DNA from: Bacillota bacterium
GTDB taxonomy: Bacteria > Bacillota > Sulfobacillia > Sulfobacillales > Sulfobacillaceae
Assembly (NCBI GenBank): GCA_021799435.1
Contig: JAJZAN010000009.1
Coordinates: 1 to 60,924, forward strand
Reading direction: 5' to 3'
DNA length: 60,924 bases
Both the position numbers and the translations under genes were made by a program. The notes below the pieces were generated by a model. The model was not told the origin of the DNA and ran no database searches. It saw only the letters and a list, made by a program, of their open reading frames with translations. This document shows positions 24,073 to 33,598 of this stretch, piece after piece (position 1 is the stretch's first letter; each line of letters begins with the position of its first letter).

Positions 24073-26153
24073 AGACACGCGCCTTGCCAGCCCTCCTGCT
24101 GGGTCTGTGGATGTCTGCGTTGTTTTGGCCGTTCAGCCATGCCGGCGGCTATGTGCATGCCAACGTGCTGGCCTTTTTGCCTCTCGCCCTCTCCACTGCC
24201 GAACTCTGGCGGCGCTGGCCGCTCAGGCTTGGCCATTGGATAGTGGTCCTGTATCTGGGATTGTCGATGACCTGGGAAACTTGGGCTAGTTGGCACTGGA
24301 TGGGAATTTTGGTGACCGGCGGGGTTCGGACCCTGCTGGTCCTCCCCGTGAGTCAATGGAACCAGATGAACGCCCACTTGGCGGCCCCGCTCCTATTGCT
24401 GGGGGGATTTGCGGGATGGCTGTTGTTCCGACAATGCCGCAACTATTCTCAGGCGCTGTCTCTGTTCGCATTAGGCACTGTGGTCATCGTTCTCAACAAA
24501 ATACTCTGGAACCTCCCGGCTGAAGGCCCGCTGGCTGCGTACCTGACCCTCGGATTAATGGCCTTGGCATACTTCCATCGCCAACGGCTCACTGTCGAGG
24601 CGGGGGCCCCTGCAGTGTCCGGCGTCAGTCGCCGCGTCGCCAGCCTCTGGGCGGCCATCCTCCTGCTGCCTCTGGTTGGAGGTTGGGTCATGCCGCCGCA
24701 CCGCGCGTCAGACCCTTTCGGGGTGTGGCATAACGACTTGCTTCCCCTGTTGCAGAATCTCGGTTCCGCCAGCACCGGATACGGCCCCGGCGTTACGGAC
24801 ATCGGCCACTCCCTGGTTCCTAACCGCCGACCCGTATTCATCGCCAAAAGCCGGCATTTGCACTATTGGCAGGCTGCCGTATATGACCACTTCAACGGCA
24901 CCCGCTGGTCCAACTCCGGCTCCGGGGGGCTTACCTATTCCACGGTAGCGAACGACATTGGCATCCCGTTAATCCCCAGCTATTTCAACAACGTGGGGCA
25001 GGCTGCCACCATTCAAGCCAACATTATCGATTTGACGGCCAAACCGTTCACCACCCTGTTTTACACCGGAGTGCCCATCAATTTCTCCGTGTCTACCACG
25101 GTACACTCACAAGCCGCCCGCTTCGCCTCCACGACCAACCGGTACAGCCTTACGGCCTTGGAGCCCCGATACAACCAGTCGCTGGTGCAGAATACCGGAT
25201 TCAATACACCGCCGACGAGCCTCCACCCCGACCTGCAGTTGCCGTCATCCTTGTCGCCAAAGGTCCGGCAGTTGGCCCAGCAAATCACCGTCAACGCCAG
25301 CGGTCCCTGGCAAGCCGCTTTGGACATCAAGAAGTATCTGGATGGGCATTATCGATATTCGTACCAGGTCACGCCCAGCCACGGAAACGTCGTCAACCAC
25401 TTTTTGTTTCAAGACCCGCAAGGCTATTGCGACCAGTTCTCCACGGCCTTCATCATGATGATGCGGACCCTGGGGGTGCCGGCCCGCTGGGTGGTCGGGT
25501 ATTCGCCCGGCAGCTTTGACCCCAGCCAGCATGGATACCTGATACGCGAGGTGGATGCCCATTCTTGGGCCGAAATTTGGATCGATCATGTCGGTTGGGT
25601 TCCTTTTGACCCAACCCCCGGCTTTAGCTTCCCGATATCCTATCTGCCGCATCAGGCGCTCACAGCCAAAGTTCCATCGTCCGTGACGCCCTTGCCCAGG
25701 CTTCACCAATTCGGCACCGCTCCCGCTTCGTCCAACACCACCAGGCCGGCGCCGGTGCATGTTCCACACGCACGCCCTGCCGTCCATCATGCAGGCAAGA
25801 AGGTACACCGGCACTACGGGACCATCTGGGATGGCGTCGCCGCCTTGGCGGTCATTTTGGCCCTTGCCGGCATCGTGGTGAACCGTCCCCGCCGCAGCCC
25901 CATTGACCAAGCCTGGCACAGCCTCAAGCTGTTGACGGCCCGCCGCTTAGGCCCGGAAGCCGCCCTCTCCAGCCCGCGCCAGTGGGGACAGGCGTGGATA
26001 CACCGCTACCCCGGCGATGCCGACCTGGTATGGACGCTAGTCTCCCTCTTCGATGCCGCCTTTTACCGCTCGGCTCGCCTCACAGACGCTGAGATGGCCC
26101 AAGTTCTCCAGATTATCCGGCAATTAAAACAGCGGGCCCGCAGGCCCGCCTAA
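24069..26153 (+). CDS. Membrane transglutaminase-like protein (TgpA type)
   Basis: A 694-residue protein: several N-terminal transmembrane helices (to about residue 215), an extracytoplasmic region with a transglutaminase-like Cys-His-Asp site (GYCDQFSTAF, VDAHSWAEIW, PFDPTPGF), a linker rich in Pro/Ala/His, one further helix (about 605-622) and a cytoplasmic DUF4129-like tail. The start overlaps the DUF58 stop (ATGA). The catalytic triad appears intact, so a protease or crosslinking activity at the cell surface is likely. Confidence 0.92.
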   Translation: MKTRALPALLLGLWMSALFWPFSHAGGYVHANVLAFLPLALSTAELWRRWPLRLGHWIVVLYLGLSMTWETWASWHWMGILVTGGVRTLLVLPVSQWNQMNAHLAAPLLLLGGFAGWLLFRQCRNYSQALSLFALGTVVIVLNKILWNLPAEGPLAAYLTLGLMALAYFHRQRLTVEAGAPAVSGVSRRVASLWAAILLLPLVGGWVMPPHRASDPFGVWHNDLLPLLQNLGSASTGYGPGVTDIGHSLVPNRRPVFIAKSRHLHYWQAAVYDHFNGTRWSNSGSGGLTYSTVANDIGIPLIPSYFNNVGQAATIQANIIDLTAKPFTTLFYTGVPINFSVSTTVHSQAARFASTTNRYSLTALEPRYNQSLVQNTGFNTPPTSLHPDLQLPSSLSPKVRQLAQQITVNASGPWQAALDIKKYLDGHYRYSYQVTPSHGNVVNHFLFQDPQGYCDQFSTAFIMMMRTLGVPARWVVGYSPGSFDPSQHGYLIREVDAHSWAEIWIDHVGWVPFDPTPGFSFPISYLPHQALTAKVPSSVTPLPRLHQFGTAPASSNTTRPAPVHVPHARPAVHHAGKKVHRHYGTIWDGVAALAVILALAGIVVNRPRRSPIDQAWHSLKLLTARRLGPEAALSSPRQWGQAWIHRYPGDADLVWTLVSLFDAAFYRSARLTDAEMAQVLQIIRQLKQRARRPA
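26123..26150 (-). terminator. Terminator for sigH, overlapping the end of the transglutaminase gene
   Basis: The 7-bp stem GCGGGCC/GGCCCGC (26132-26149, loop CGCA) overlaps the 3' end of the plus-strand transglutaminase gene. On the minus strand it is followed by TGTTTTAATT, so it can terminate sigH transcription. Confidence 0.7.
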
Positions 26154-26168
26154 AAAGATCCGAAAGGG

Positions 26169-26846
26169 TTATAAGTCCTCGCTATCGATGTTCGGCATCG
26201 GCAATGCCAATCGACCGTCCAAATAGCGTTCCAGCTTGCGTTTGACACGTTGCAGGGCGTTATCAATCGATTTCACATGGCGCTTTAACTCGACAGCAAT
26301 CTCCTGATAGGACCGCCCATCGAGGTAGCTCATCAGTACCTTCCATTCCAAGTCGGACAAAATTTCGCCCATCTTTTCCTCGATATCGCCAAACTCTTCC
26401 CGGTTGATGACCATCTCTTCGGGATCCGAAACCCTCGATGTCGAGATAACGTCCATGAGGGTGCGATCCGAGTCTTCCTCATAGATGGGCTTGTTCAGCG
26501 AAATGTAAGAATTCAACGGAATGTGCTTTTGACGGGTGGCAGTTTTAATCGCGGTAATAATTTGACGCGTGATGCAGAGCTCGGCAAAGGCCCGAAAGGA
26601 CGCCAATTTGTCGTTTCGAAAGTCTCGGATCGCCTTATAGAGTCCGATCATGCCTTCCTGGATAATATCCTCCCGATCGGCCCCGATCAGAAAGTACGAC
26701 CGAGCCTTGGCTCGTACAAAATTACGGTACTTGTGGATGAGAAATTCCAACGCCTCGCCGTTGCCCTCACGCGCTTCCACCACGATGTCTTCGTCCAACA
26801 TCGTCTCATAGCTCTTGGTTAGGTTGTGCAAAGGGCCAACGCTCAC
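26169..26846 (-). CDS. sigH: RNA polymerase sporulation sigma factor SigH
   Basis: A 225-residue sigma-70-type factor for the transition to stationary phase and sporulation. Region 2 is almost identical in pattern to Bacillus SigH (KYRNFVRAKARSYFLIGADR then EDIIQEGMIGLYKAIRDF), followed by ELCITRQIITAIKTATRQKH, and region 4 has DGRSYQEIAVELKRHVKSID. The start is taken as GTG 26846, 8 bases after GGAGG; a longer frame to 26882 starts with TTG and has no ribosome site. The rlmB gene lies upstream, as is usual for this locus. It indicates a spore-former. Confidence 0.95.
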   Translation of the reverse strand: MSVGPLHNLTKSYETMLDEDIVVEAREGNGEALEFLIHKYRNFVRAKARSYFLIGADREDIIQEGMIGLYKAIRDFRNDKLASFRAFAELCITRQIITAIKTATRQKHIPLNSYISLNKPIYEEDSDRTLMDVISTSRVSDPEEMVINREEFGDIEEKMGEILSDLEWKVLMSYLDGRSYQEIAVELKRHVKSIDNALQRVKRKLERYLDGRLALPMPNIDSEDL

Positions 26847-26966
26847 CCACATCGCCTCCATCGAGTTCAGACGTAGTGGCAAAAATCAGTCTTTTACAAC
26901 AATCCGGAAACATTATTGCTGAAAACCGACCGCCAATATTTCAACAGAACAAGTAACCTATGCGCT

Positions 26967-26996
26967 ATTATAGTCGGGCCCCTAAATCCGCGTCAA
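26967..26996 (-). promoter_or_regulatory. Sigma-A promoter for sigH
   Basis: TTGACG (26991-26996 on the minus strand), an 18-base spacer and TATAAT (26967-26972). It overlaps the rlmB stop codon and gives sigH its own transcription start about 115 bases before the GTG. Confidence 0.75.
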
Positions 26997-27926
26997 TACA
27001 GAGTTTTTGAGGCTCCGCTGTCGAACCACCTCGAATCCGATCACCGAGGCAGCGTTCGAAGCATTCACCGATGACACCTGGCCCAACATCGGCAGCTTGA
27101 CCAATCCGTCCGAGCGCGTGCGAATCAAGGGACGCACACCGCGCCCTTCGGCACCAATCACCACCGCCACGGGTCCCGTCCAATCGACCTGCGTGTATAG
27201 CTGATCCGCCTCTGGATCAGCGGCGAAGACAAACAGGCCGGCTTCCTTGAGCTTATCGATGGCTTGGGCAAGATTGGTCACCCGCACCACCTGCACGTAT
27301 TCAATCGCACCAGCCGACGCCTTGGCCACCACCGCCGTCAAGCCGGCCGCGCCACGCTCGGGAATCACCACCGCCGTTGCCCCAGTGGCGTCCGCCGTGC
27401 GGAGAATCGCCCCCAAATTGTGGGGGTCCTGGATACCATCTAAGATATACACGAAAGGTTCGGCCGATGCCTGAATCAATTCTGGCAGTTCTTCCAAGCT
27501 CAGCGTGGGCTTCAGCGCCACGTGCGCCCCCACTCCTTGGTGCGGCACCTCGCCCGCCAAACGGTCCAAGAAGGGCTTAGGCACTTCGGTGACGGGGACG
27601 TGCTGTTCGCGCGCCAACGCCACAATCTCTCGGAGGCTGCCCTCGCGAAGCGACTCCTGCACCCATAGACGGGTAATCGAGCGCCCCGCCCGAAAGGCCT
27701 CCAATACCGGATGGCGTCCGACCAACACCGGAGTATCTTCCAAATCCTCGAACGGCCGCCGCTGATCCACATCGCGGCCTCGAGGCGCTTCCCTTCGCCC
27801 ATCGTCACGTTCACGACTGCGCGGCGGTCCCGGGCGTCGAGCCGGCTTTCCGCCGCGACCATCCCGGTCGGTCGTCGGCCGGCCGCCCCATTTCTTGTTC
27901 CCCGTTTGCTTCCGTCCTGCTGGCAT
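26982..27926 (-). CDS. rlmB: 23S rRNA (guanosine-2'-O-)-methyltransferase RlmB
   Basis: A 314-residue SpoU/TrmH-type SAM-dependent methyltransferase for G2251 of 23S rRNA. Motifs: substrate-binding domain LVGRHPVLEAFRAG, then DGIQDPHNLGAILRTADA, VIGAEGRGVRPL and LPMLGQVSSVNASNAASV (the knotted SAM site). An Arg/Gly/Asp-rich N-terminal extension of about 60 residues is probably disordered and RNA-binding. The start at 27926 follows GAGGAAGGG at good spacing. cysS lies just upstream, as in other Firmicutes. Confidence 0.93.
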   Translation of the reverse strand: MPAGRKQTGNKKWGGRPTTDRDGRGGKPARRPGPPRSRERDDGRREAPRGRDVDQRRPFEDLEDTPVLVGRHPVLEAFRAGRSITRLWVQESLREGSLREIVALAREQHVPVTEVPKPFLDRLAGEVPHQGVGAHVALKPTLSLEELPELIQASAEPFVYILDGIQDPHNLGAILRTADATGATAVVIPERGAAGLTAVVAKASAGAIEYVQVVRVTNLAQAIDKLKEAGLFVFAADPEADQLYTQVDWTGPVAVVIGAEGRGVRPLIRTRSDGLVKLPMLGQVSSVNASNAASVIGFEVVRQRSLKNSVLTRI

Positions 27927-27951
27927 ACGCACTATCCCTTCCTCGCTCAAA

Positions 27952-29346
27952 TTATTGCCCTAGACGACGGATTCTGGTGCCGTCCGCACCATCCAGCACC
28001 TCGTAGCCTGCCTCTACCAGGGTGTCTCGAAGCACGTCCGCCAACGCAAAGTTCTTGTCTTTGCGGGCCTGGTTGCGCCGCGCCAGCAGCACCTCCGCCA
28101 ATCGATCGTCTCCGAATTCCGTACGATCTGGCAAGAACCGCAAAATCTGGTCTGCTGCCAGCAAATTGCGCCGGGCCAAGCCCTTGGCCATCTCGGCATG
28201 ACCTGCATTAATCCCGCGATAGGTGGCCGTGACCATGTCGAACACTTCGGCAAACGCTTTGGCCGTGTTGAAATCGTCATCCATCGCCGCCAGAAAGCGC
28301 TCTTCAAAGTGAACCAGCGATGCGGCCCAGTCCGCTGCCACTAGCGTGCCCGCCGCCGGCGCCTCCTGGACGTCCTGCCACAACCGATAGATGCGCTCTA
28401 ACGCAGTCTGCCACGAATCCAGGTTCTGCTCCTCAAAATCGAGCGGATGCCGGTAATGGACGGAGAGCAAGTAGGTGCGCAGCACGTGGCCCGCGTACCG
28501 CTCCAAGAGCTGCTCCATGGCGATGCCATTTTTGAGCGACTTGGACATTTTAACGCCGCCCCGGGTAATCAGGCCACTGTGAATCCAGACGTTCACGGCC
28601 TCATGGCCGAGGTAGGCCCGGGACTGCGCACGTTCGTTCTCGTGGTGGGGAAACAAGAGATCCATCCCGCCGCCATGCATGTCAAAGGCGTCTCCGAGAT
28701 ATCGCTGGGACATGGCCGAGCACTCAATATGCCAGCCCGGACGCCCCGCGCCCCATGGACTGGGCCAGGCCGGCTCCTCGGGTTGGGCCGCCTTCCACAA
28801 CGCAAAGTCCCCAGGGTATTCTTTTTCGGGCTCCACATCGACCCGCACGCCTTCCAACATCTCGTCCAGCCGCCGCCCCGACAATTTGCCGTATTCCGGG
28901 TCGTTTCTGACGCGGAAATACACGGATCCCTCCGCCGCGTAGGCTCCACCCTGCTCCACCAGTTTTTGAATATAAGCGACAATGCTCTCGATGTTGTCGG
29001 TGACCCGCGGGGCAAAGTCGGGGGGCATAACCGACAATTGATCCATTAAACGCTCATATTCCATGATGAACTGACGCGCCACATCATCCACCGACCGACC
29101 CAGTTCCGCCGCTCGGCGAATCAGCTTATCGTCTATATCCGTAAAGTTTTGTACAAATGTGACGAAATATCCCCGCCGCATCAGATGGCGGCGGATGGCA
29201 TCCCACACAACTGCTGGGCGAGCATGGCCTAAATGACTCTGGTCGTACGGCGTCACGCCGCAGGTGTAGATGCTGACCCGGCCAGGAACTCTCGGCTCGA
29301 GAGGACGCGTTTGCCGCGTGAGACTGTCATAAACCCGGATCGCCAT
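27952..29346 (-). CDS. cysS: Cysteinyl-tRNA synthetase
   Basis: A 464-residue class I synthetase. The HIGH-type motif is HLGHARP, the KMSKS loop is exact (GGVKMSKSLKNG), and zinc ligands appear in YTCGVTPYD, GWHIECSAM and HHENERAQS. The C-terminal DALR domain ends with the family pattern DVLRDTLVEAGYEVLDG. The start at 29346 follows GGCGGAGGGAGCAGC. It has its own promoter with a terminator-like stem in the very short leader (see 29368-29397). Confidence 0.97.
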   Translation of the reverse strand: MAIRVYDSLTRQTRPLEPRVPGRVSIYTCGVTPYDQSHLGHARPAVVWDAIRRHLMRRGYFVTFVQNFTDIDDKLIRRAAELGRSVDDVARQFIMEYERLMDQLSVMPPDFAPRVTDNIESIVAYIQKLVEQGGAYAAEGSVYFRVRNDPEYGKLSGRRLDEMLEGVRVDVEPEKEYPGDFALWKAAQPEEPAWPSPWGAGRPGWHIECSAMSQRYLGDAFDMHGGGMDLLFPHHENERAQSRAYLGHEAVNVWIHSGLITRGGVKMSKSLKNGIAMEQLLERYAGHVLRTYLLSVHYRHPLDFEEQNLDSWQTALERIYRLWQDVQEAPAAGTLVAADWAASLVHFEERFLAAMDDDFNTAKAFAEVFDMVTATYRGINAGHAEMAKGLARRNLLAADQILRFLPDRTEFGDDRLAEVLLARRNQARKDKNFALADVLRDTLVEAGYEVLDGADGTRIRRLGQ

Positions 29347-29367
29347 GCTGCTCCCTCCGCCCCCGGC

Positions 29368-29397
29368 AAAAAATCGCCATCCCTGGAGAGGCGATTT
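29368..29397 (-). terminator. Terminator-like hairpin in the cysS leader
   Basis: On the minus strand an 8-bp stem AAATCGCC/GGCGATTT with an 11-base loop is followed by TTTTTT, an intrinsic terminator by appearance. It lies downstream of a good promoter (29421-29449) and only about 20 bases upstream of the cysS start codon, so all transcripts from that promoter must pass it. It is a candidate attenuator. Confidence 0.75.
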
Positions 29398-29420
29398 GGC
29401 CACCGATCCTTATTTTCCCA

Positions 29421-29449
29421 AGCATACAAAAGCCTGGGATGCCCGTCAA
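29421..29449 (-). promoter_or_regulatory. Sigma-A promoter for cysS
   Basis: Minus strand: TTGACG (29444-29449), a 17-base spacer, TATGCT (29421-29426). It starts right after the upstream gene's stop codon. The predicted leader is about 70 bases and consists almost entirely of the terminator-like stem and the ribosome site. Confidence 0.75.
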
Positions 29450-29458
29450 CGCCGGCCT

Positions 29459-30328
29459 TTAGCCGCCGTGCACAAGCGATTGGATGGCATGCCAAATTCG
29501 GCTCAGCCACAGGGTAATCTGTTGCCAGAGCCCGGGCGGAACGACACCGGCTGCCTTTTGCTCCCAACTGTGCAACTGCGAGGTGAGAGTTTGGGCATCC
29601 AGAGGCAGACGACTCAAGGCGATCATCAGATTGGTGATATTCGTAATTTGGGTGTTGGTAAGATTGATGTTGAGCCGATTGGCCTCATTGACCACAACCG
29701 GCCGAATGGCGGCGGAGGTGGTCAAGTGGTTCTGAATGACGGTATTCTTCACCTGCATAACCAACATAGCCGCCTTGCTCTTGCTGCCAATCTGGTCTCC
29801 TAGATTCCCGGTCACCATCATCTCCTGGGCCGCCGTCCGTTGCTGGCTCAGGGGGATGGTGCTGCCGCTGGCCGTCTGATAAGCCGTCAGGATCCCCGCC
29901 AAAGCCGCCGTGCCAGATACGGGAAAAGGCGCATCGGCCGCCACCTTGGCATTTTTCATACCGGCTGTAGCCAAGGCATTGGCGTACATGGCCGGCGTTA
30001 CCCAGGTGATGTCGCGTGTGGTGACATGGATGCCATAGCCGCTCCCTTCCAACGTCACAGCACTGGAAGAAATGGAGCGCGTGCCGATTTGCGACTGCGG
30101 CGCCACCCCGCTTAAGAGCCGCTCCTCGTCCTGGTGATTAATGGTCAGCACCCGTGCGGTTTGGGTGGCGCCCAACTCTGTCAGCATTTGTTGGCGCTGG
30201 CCACTGGTTAGATTGGCCCCCAGCGTCACCACATTGGGCGTTCCTTGCGCATGTGCCGTGGTGCTCCAGAGCAGGACAGCGAGCGCCACCCCCGCTAACT
30301 GACGATGTGTTACTTTGTTTGAAAGCAT
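29459..30328 (-). CDS. Secreted DUF1002-family protein
   Basis: A 289-residue protein with a signal peptide (LAGVALAVLLWSTTAHAQG). The mature part fits the DUF1002 family known from Firmicutes: VVTLGANLTSGQRQQML near the start and the central GYGIHVTTRDITWVTPAMYANAL block. The function is unknown. The ATG at 30328 follows GGGGAG by 11 bases; a TTG two codons earlier is the alternative. It is divergent from the penicillin-binding protein gene. Confidence 0.82.
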   Translation of the reverse strand: MLSNKVTHRQLAGVALAVLLWSTTAHAQGTPNVVTLGANLTSGQRQQMLTELGATQTARVLTINHQDEERLLSGVAPQSQIGTRSISSSAVTLEGSGYGIHVTTRDITWVTPAMYANALATAGMKNAKVAADAPFPVSGTAALAGILTAYQTASGSTIPLSQQRTAAQEMMVTGNLGDQIGSKSKAAMLVMQVKNTVIQNHLTTSAAIRPVVVNEANRLNINLTNTQITNITNLMIALSRLPLDAQTLTSQLHSWEQKAAGVVPPGLWQQITLWLSRIWHAIQSLVHGG

Positions 30329-30477
30329 ATCCAAATTCGCTCCCCACGGTGGAAAATAGGAAGCGGCGCGGCGCGCCCTCCCTCATGTAGCTTTTCCCAT
30401 CATTGGAGTGTTTTATAGCTGTCGACTCATGAAACCTTTTGCTACACTGGCAATAAGGATTTTAAGGAGAGGTCGTC

Positions 30478-32370
30478 ATGCCCCCGAAGTTAGTCGGCCG
30501 TCGGGCCATTTTTCTTCTGTCATTTACAGGTGCCGCTTTTCTCACCGTGGGCGTCCGATTTTGGGACTTGCAGGTGGTCCATGGCGCCCACTATCAGGCG
30601 CTGGCGCAGCAGGATCAATTGCGGCAAATTCCTATTCCCGCGCCCCGCGGCAACATCGTGACCTCCGACGGGGTCGTGGTGGCGGGTTCCAAACCGGCTT
30701 GGAGCCTTTATTACTTGAGTCAAGGCGGCCCTTTGCCGACTGCAGAAGTGTCCCGCTTGGCCAGTTATTTGGGCGAGCCGGCCTCGAACATTTCGAAGTC
30801 CATCAACGCCCAATTAAAGACCCAGCCGAGCTACGATCCGGTGGCAATTGACGCCAACCTGACGCCTAAACAAATGACGGTGATTGAAGAAAACATTAAT
30901 CACCTGCCCTATCTGCGCATCCAGCCCACAGCCATTCGCAACTATCCGTATGGCAGCGTGATGGGCAACGTGTTGGGCTTTTTGGACTTGAACACCGCAA
31001 CTGCGGATAAGGGCGCATCAGGTCTCGAAATGCAATACAACAAGTACTTAGTCGGACAGTCCGGTGGCGAGTATGCCGAGGTAAACCGACAAGGCCAACT
31101 CGTTAAGCTGTTTGGCCAGGCGGTACCGACGCCGGGCGATACCCTGCACTTAACCATCAACTGGCAACTTGAGAAGACCGCATATGAAGCCCTGGCCTAT
31201 GACATGAAGACCATCCAGAACGCGCCGGCCTTTACGGGCGCGCGTTCGCCGGGCGCAAACCAAGGCGGTGTGATTGCCATCAATCCCAATAACGGAGATG
31301 TGTTGGCGATCGCGAGTCTGCCCAGCTACAACCCGAACCTGCTGTTGCCGAACAGCACCACCCGCAACAGCTATATCGCTCAGTTGACCAAAGATCCGCA
31401 TTTCTCATCGCTGTATGAATTTATTCCCATTCAGCAGTTGTTCTCGCCCGGTTCCATTTTCAAGCCCATCATGGCCACCGCAGCCTTGGCTGCCGGGATA
31501 CTGACGCCTACCCGCCAAATTTTCGACCCGGGATATTTCCCCAAAGACCCGGCGTTCCACAACTGGTATGCGCCTGGCTTCGGATGGTTGGACGTCAAAC
31601 AAGCCCTTGGCCTCTCCGACGACGTGTTTTTCTATACCGTGGGCTATGACATGGGCATTAATTTAATTGACAAATGGCTCAACAAGTTTCTGCTCAACAA
31701 GCTGACCGGAATCGACCTGCCGGGCGAAGTCCAGAGCATCCCCCCAACGCCCAAGCAACTGCAAAAAGACGGGGACGGCGCCTGGACCTGGGGTTGGAAC
31801 CTCAACACCGCCATTGGACAAGGTATTGACCAATTCACCATGGTGGCTCTAGCTCGGGCTGACTCAGCCATTGCCAATGGCGGCACCCTGTACAAGCCCC
31901 ATTTGGTGTCGGAGATTACCACCGCCAACGGCAAGGTGGTCAAGAAGTTCAACCCTGTCGTGCAAGGCAAGCTCAATGTCCCCCAGAGCGTCTTCAACGT
32001 GGTGCATCAGGGCATGATTTTGTCCGCCCAGGACCCGAACATCAAAGATGGCGTGTCCGGAACCGGCTATGGTGCGCTGGCTGGGTTCCCTGTCTCAGTC
32101 GCTTCCAAAACCGGAACCGCGCAGGTCTATGGCAAGCCCAACAATGCCTTTTTCCTGACCTACGGACCGATGCCGCACCCCAAGATCCTCATCATCGTCT
32201 ACGTCAAGTCCGGACTGTGGGGCGCTCACTCCGGGTTTGTGGCCCGGGCCATCTATGACCAATATTTCAAGGTCAAGGATCCGAAGGCCAAGGCATTGTT
32301 TGACAGCACCTTTGGCGGATCGTACCCGTGGCCGTTCGGCTACAAGCCGCCCGCTCCCAAGGCTCCTTAG
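30478..32370 (+). CDS. Penicillin-binding protein 2-type transpeptidase
   Basis: A 630-residue class B penicillin-binding protein. One N-terminal transmembrane helix (about 10-28), a dimerisation domain (PAPRGNIVTSDG), and a transpeptidase domain with SIFK (326-329), SDD (380-382, the SxD form seen in PBP2/MrdA) and KTG (544-546). It crosslinks peptidoglycan; whether for elongation or sporulation cannot be told. The ATG follows AAGGAGAGGTCGTC. It heads an operon with a lipoprotein and a small protein gene. Confidence 0.92.
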   Translation: MPPKLVGRRAIFLLSFTGAAFLTVGVRFWDLQVVHGAHYQALAQQDQLRQIPIPAPRGNIVTSDGVVVAGSKPAWSLYYLSQGGPLPTAEVSRLASYLGEPASNISKSINAQLKTQPSYDPVAIDANLTPKQMTVIEENINHLPYLRIQPTAIRNYPYGSVMGNVLGFLDLNTATADKGASGLEMQYNKYLVGQSGGEYAEVNRQGQLVKLFGQAVPTPGDTLHLTINWQLEKTAYEALAYDMKTIQNAPAFTGARSPGANQGGVIAINPNNGDVLAIASLPSYNPNLLLPNSTTRNSYIAQLTKDPHFSSLYEFIPIQQLFSPGSIFKPIMATAALAAGILTPTRQIFDPGYFPKDPAFHNWYAPGFGWLDVKQALGLSDDVFFYTVGYDMGINLIDKWLNKFLLNKLTGIDLPGEVQSIPPTPKQLQKDGDGAWTWGWNLNTAIGQGIDQFTMVALARADSAIANGGTLYKPHLVSEITTANGKVVKKFNPVVQGKLNVPQSVFNVVHQGMILSAQDPNIKDGVSGTGYGALAGFPVSVASKTGTAQVYGKPNNAFFLTYGPMPHPKILIIVYVKSGLWGAHSGFVARAIYDQYFKVKDPKAKALFDSTFGGSYPWPFGYKPPAPKAP

Positions 32371-32390
32371 AGAAAGGACGGACAGACTGC

Positions 32391-33596
32391 ATGGGGCGCT
32401 GGAAGAACAAAAGACTTGTGACAACGCGGCACCCTGTCGTCTGGGCCGGCGCCCTGGCTCTGACCGCATGCTCGCTGGCGGGTTGCGGAGGCTTCACTCA
32501 AGCCGCCGTGCCGACGCCAATTAAGATAGCCGCCGCGCGCCCCAACCGCACCGAGACGCCGCACATTACCTGGTATCCGGTGAGCGTGGGGTCGCCGACG
32601 CTGTGGGCCGAAGGTGCACAAGTCTCGTCGGTGCTGTCCGGCCCCAAGGGACGCATTTACTACGGCACCGTCAATCCCTTGGCGGATGCCGCCGCCATCG
32701 GGTGGCTGAACCCTGCCACTCACGTGAATCATTGGACCTCCGTTCCGAGCGCCAATCCACCCTTTCCCGCGCGATCCGGGCTCAACGCCTTAGACGCGCA
32801 GCAAGCAGCCGCTTGGGGAGGTGTCTCGCTTATCGAGGCCGGTTCCCGGACCATCTGGTACCGGCACTGGGGCTATGTGGGCGGATGGTTGGCCGCCACC
32901 GCACGTTTTGTGTCGGGAGGCTACAATATCCCGGGGCCCACGGTGGACAATGCCGAATGGTCTGTGTCTGTCTCGAGCACCTTTTCAGGTACGAGCCAAA
33001 TTGCTCTGCAGAACAATCCGTCGGGCCGCGTCCGTGACATCCCGCTGCCGAATTCGGTCAACAACCCGGTCGCGATAGCGCTTACCGGAGGAACAACCAC
33101 CGTACCGCCCCTCGTCACCCTGATGACCAACAATACCCTTTTTACGCTGAGCCCGGATGGACACTGGAGCAGTGCCTGGAATCTTTCTATACCCGGGGAC
33201 TTCTTCGTGGCTATGGGCCAATGGGGATCAGAGCTCTGGACTTTGGACGCCAACGGCAACATCGACCGATGGGCGGGCGGGCGCCTTCATTCCGTCGGGT
33301 ATGTGAGGGTGGCCCCGCTCGACGCAGTCAGCGCTCCCGGCCAAGGGCTTTGGATTGCCACGCCGCACGATCTCGTCCTGTGGCAGCCTCGGGCGGCATT
33401 GAAAAGTTGGCCCTGGCCTCAAAGCGTCTATCCGGCACCGGCTTCGAGCTGGCCCACCACTGGAGCCAGCGAGCCACCTGACTGGCCCCCCGCCTCCCAC
33501 ATTAGTGCCGGCCCACACCAATCCGCTATCATAGGAAACGGCATTTGGATCGGGGTGGCCACGCTGACGGCCTCAACGCATGCACAAGGAGGATAA
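32391..33596 (+). CDS. Lipoprotein of unknown function downstream of the PBP gene
   Basis: A 401-residue protein with a lipobox (CSLAGCGG) at the end of its signal peptide. The mature part alternates Trp/Gly-rich beta-type segments (WTSVPSANPPFP, WSSAWNLSIPGDFF, LWTLDANGNIDRW) and looks like a beta-propeller, but no named repeat family is certain. It follows the penicillin-binding protein gene by 20 bases and precedes a small gene by 2, suggesting one operon and perhaps a wall-associated role. Confidence 0.72.
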   Translation: MGRWKNKRLVTTRHPVVWAGALALTACSLAGCGGFTQAAVPTPIKIAAARPNRTETPHITWYPVSVGSPTLWAEGAQVSSVLSGPKGRIYYGTVNPLADAAAIGWLNPATHVNHWTSVPSANPPFPARSGLNALDAQQAAAWGGVSLIEAGSRTIWYRHWGYVGGWLAATARFVSGGYNIPGPTVDNAEWSVSVSSTFSGTSQIALQNNPSGRVRDIPLPNSVNNPVAIALTGGTTTVPPLVTLMTNNTLFTLSPDGHWSSAWNLSIPGDFFVAMGQWGSELWTLDANGNIDRWAGGRLHSVGYVRVAPLDAVSAPGQGLWIATPHDLVLWQPRAALKSWPWPQSVYPAPASSWPTTGASEPPDWPPASHISAGPHQSAIIGNGIWIGVATLTASTHAQGG

Positions 33597-33598
33597 AT

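Noticed and set aside
29350..29458. T-box riboswitch upstream of cysS
   Set aside because: The leader is only about 70-110 bases and has no GTGGNACC core.
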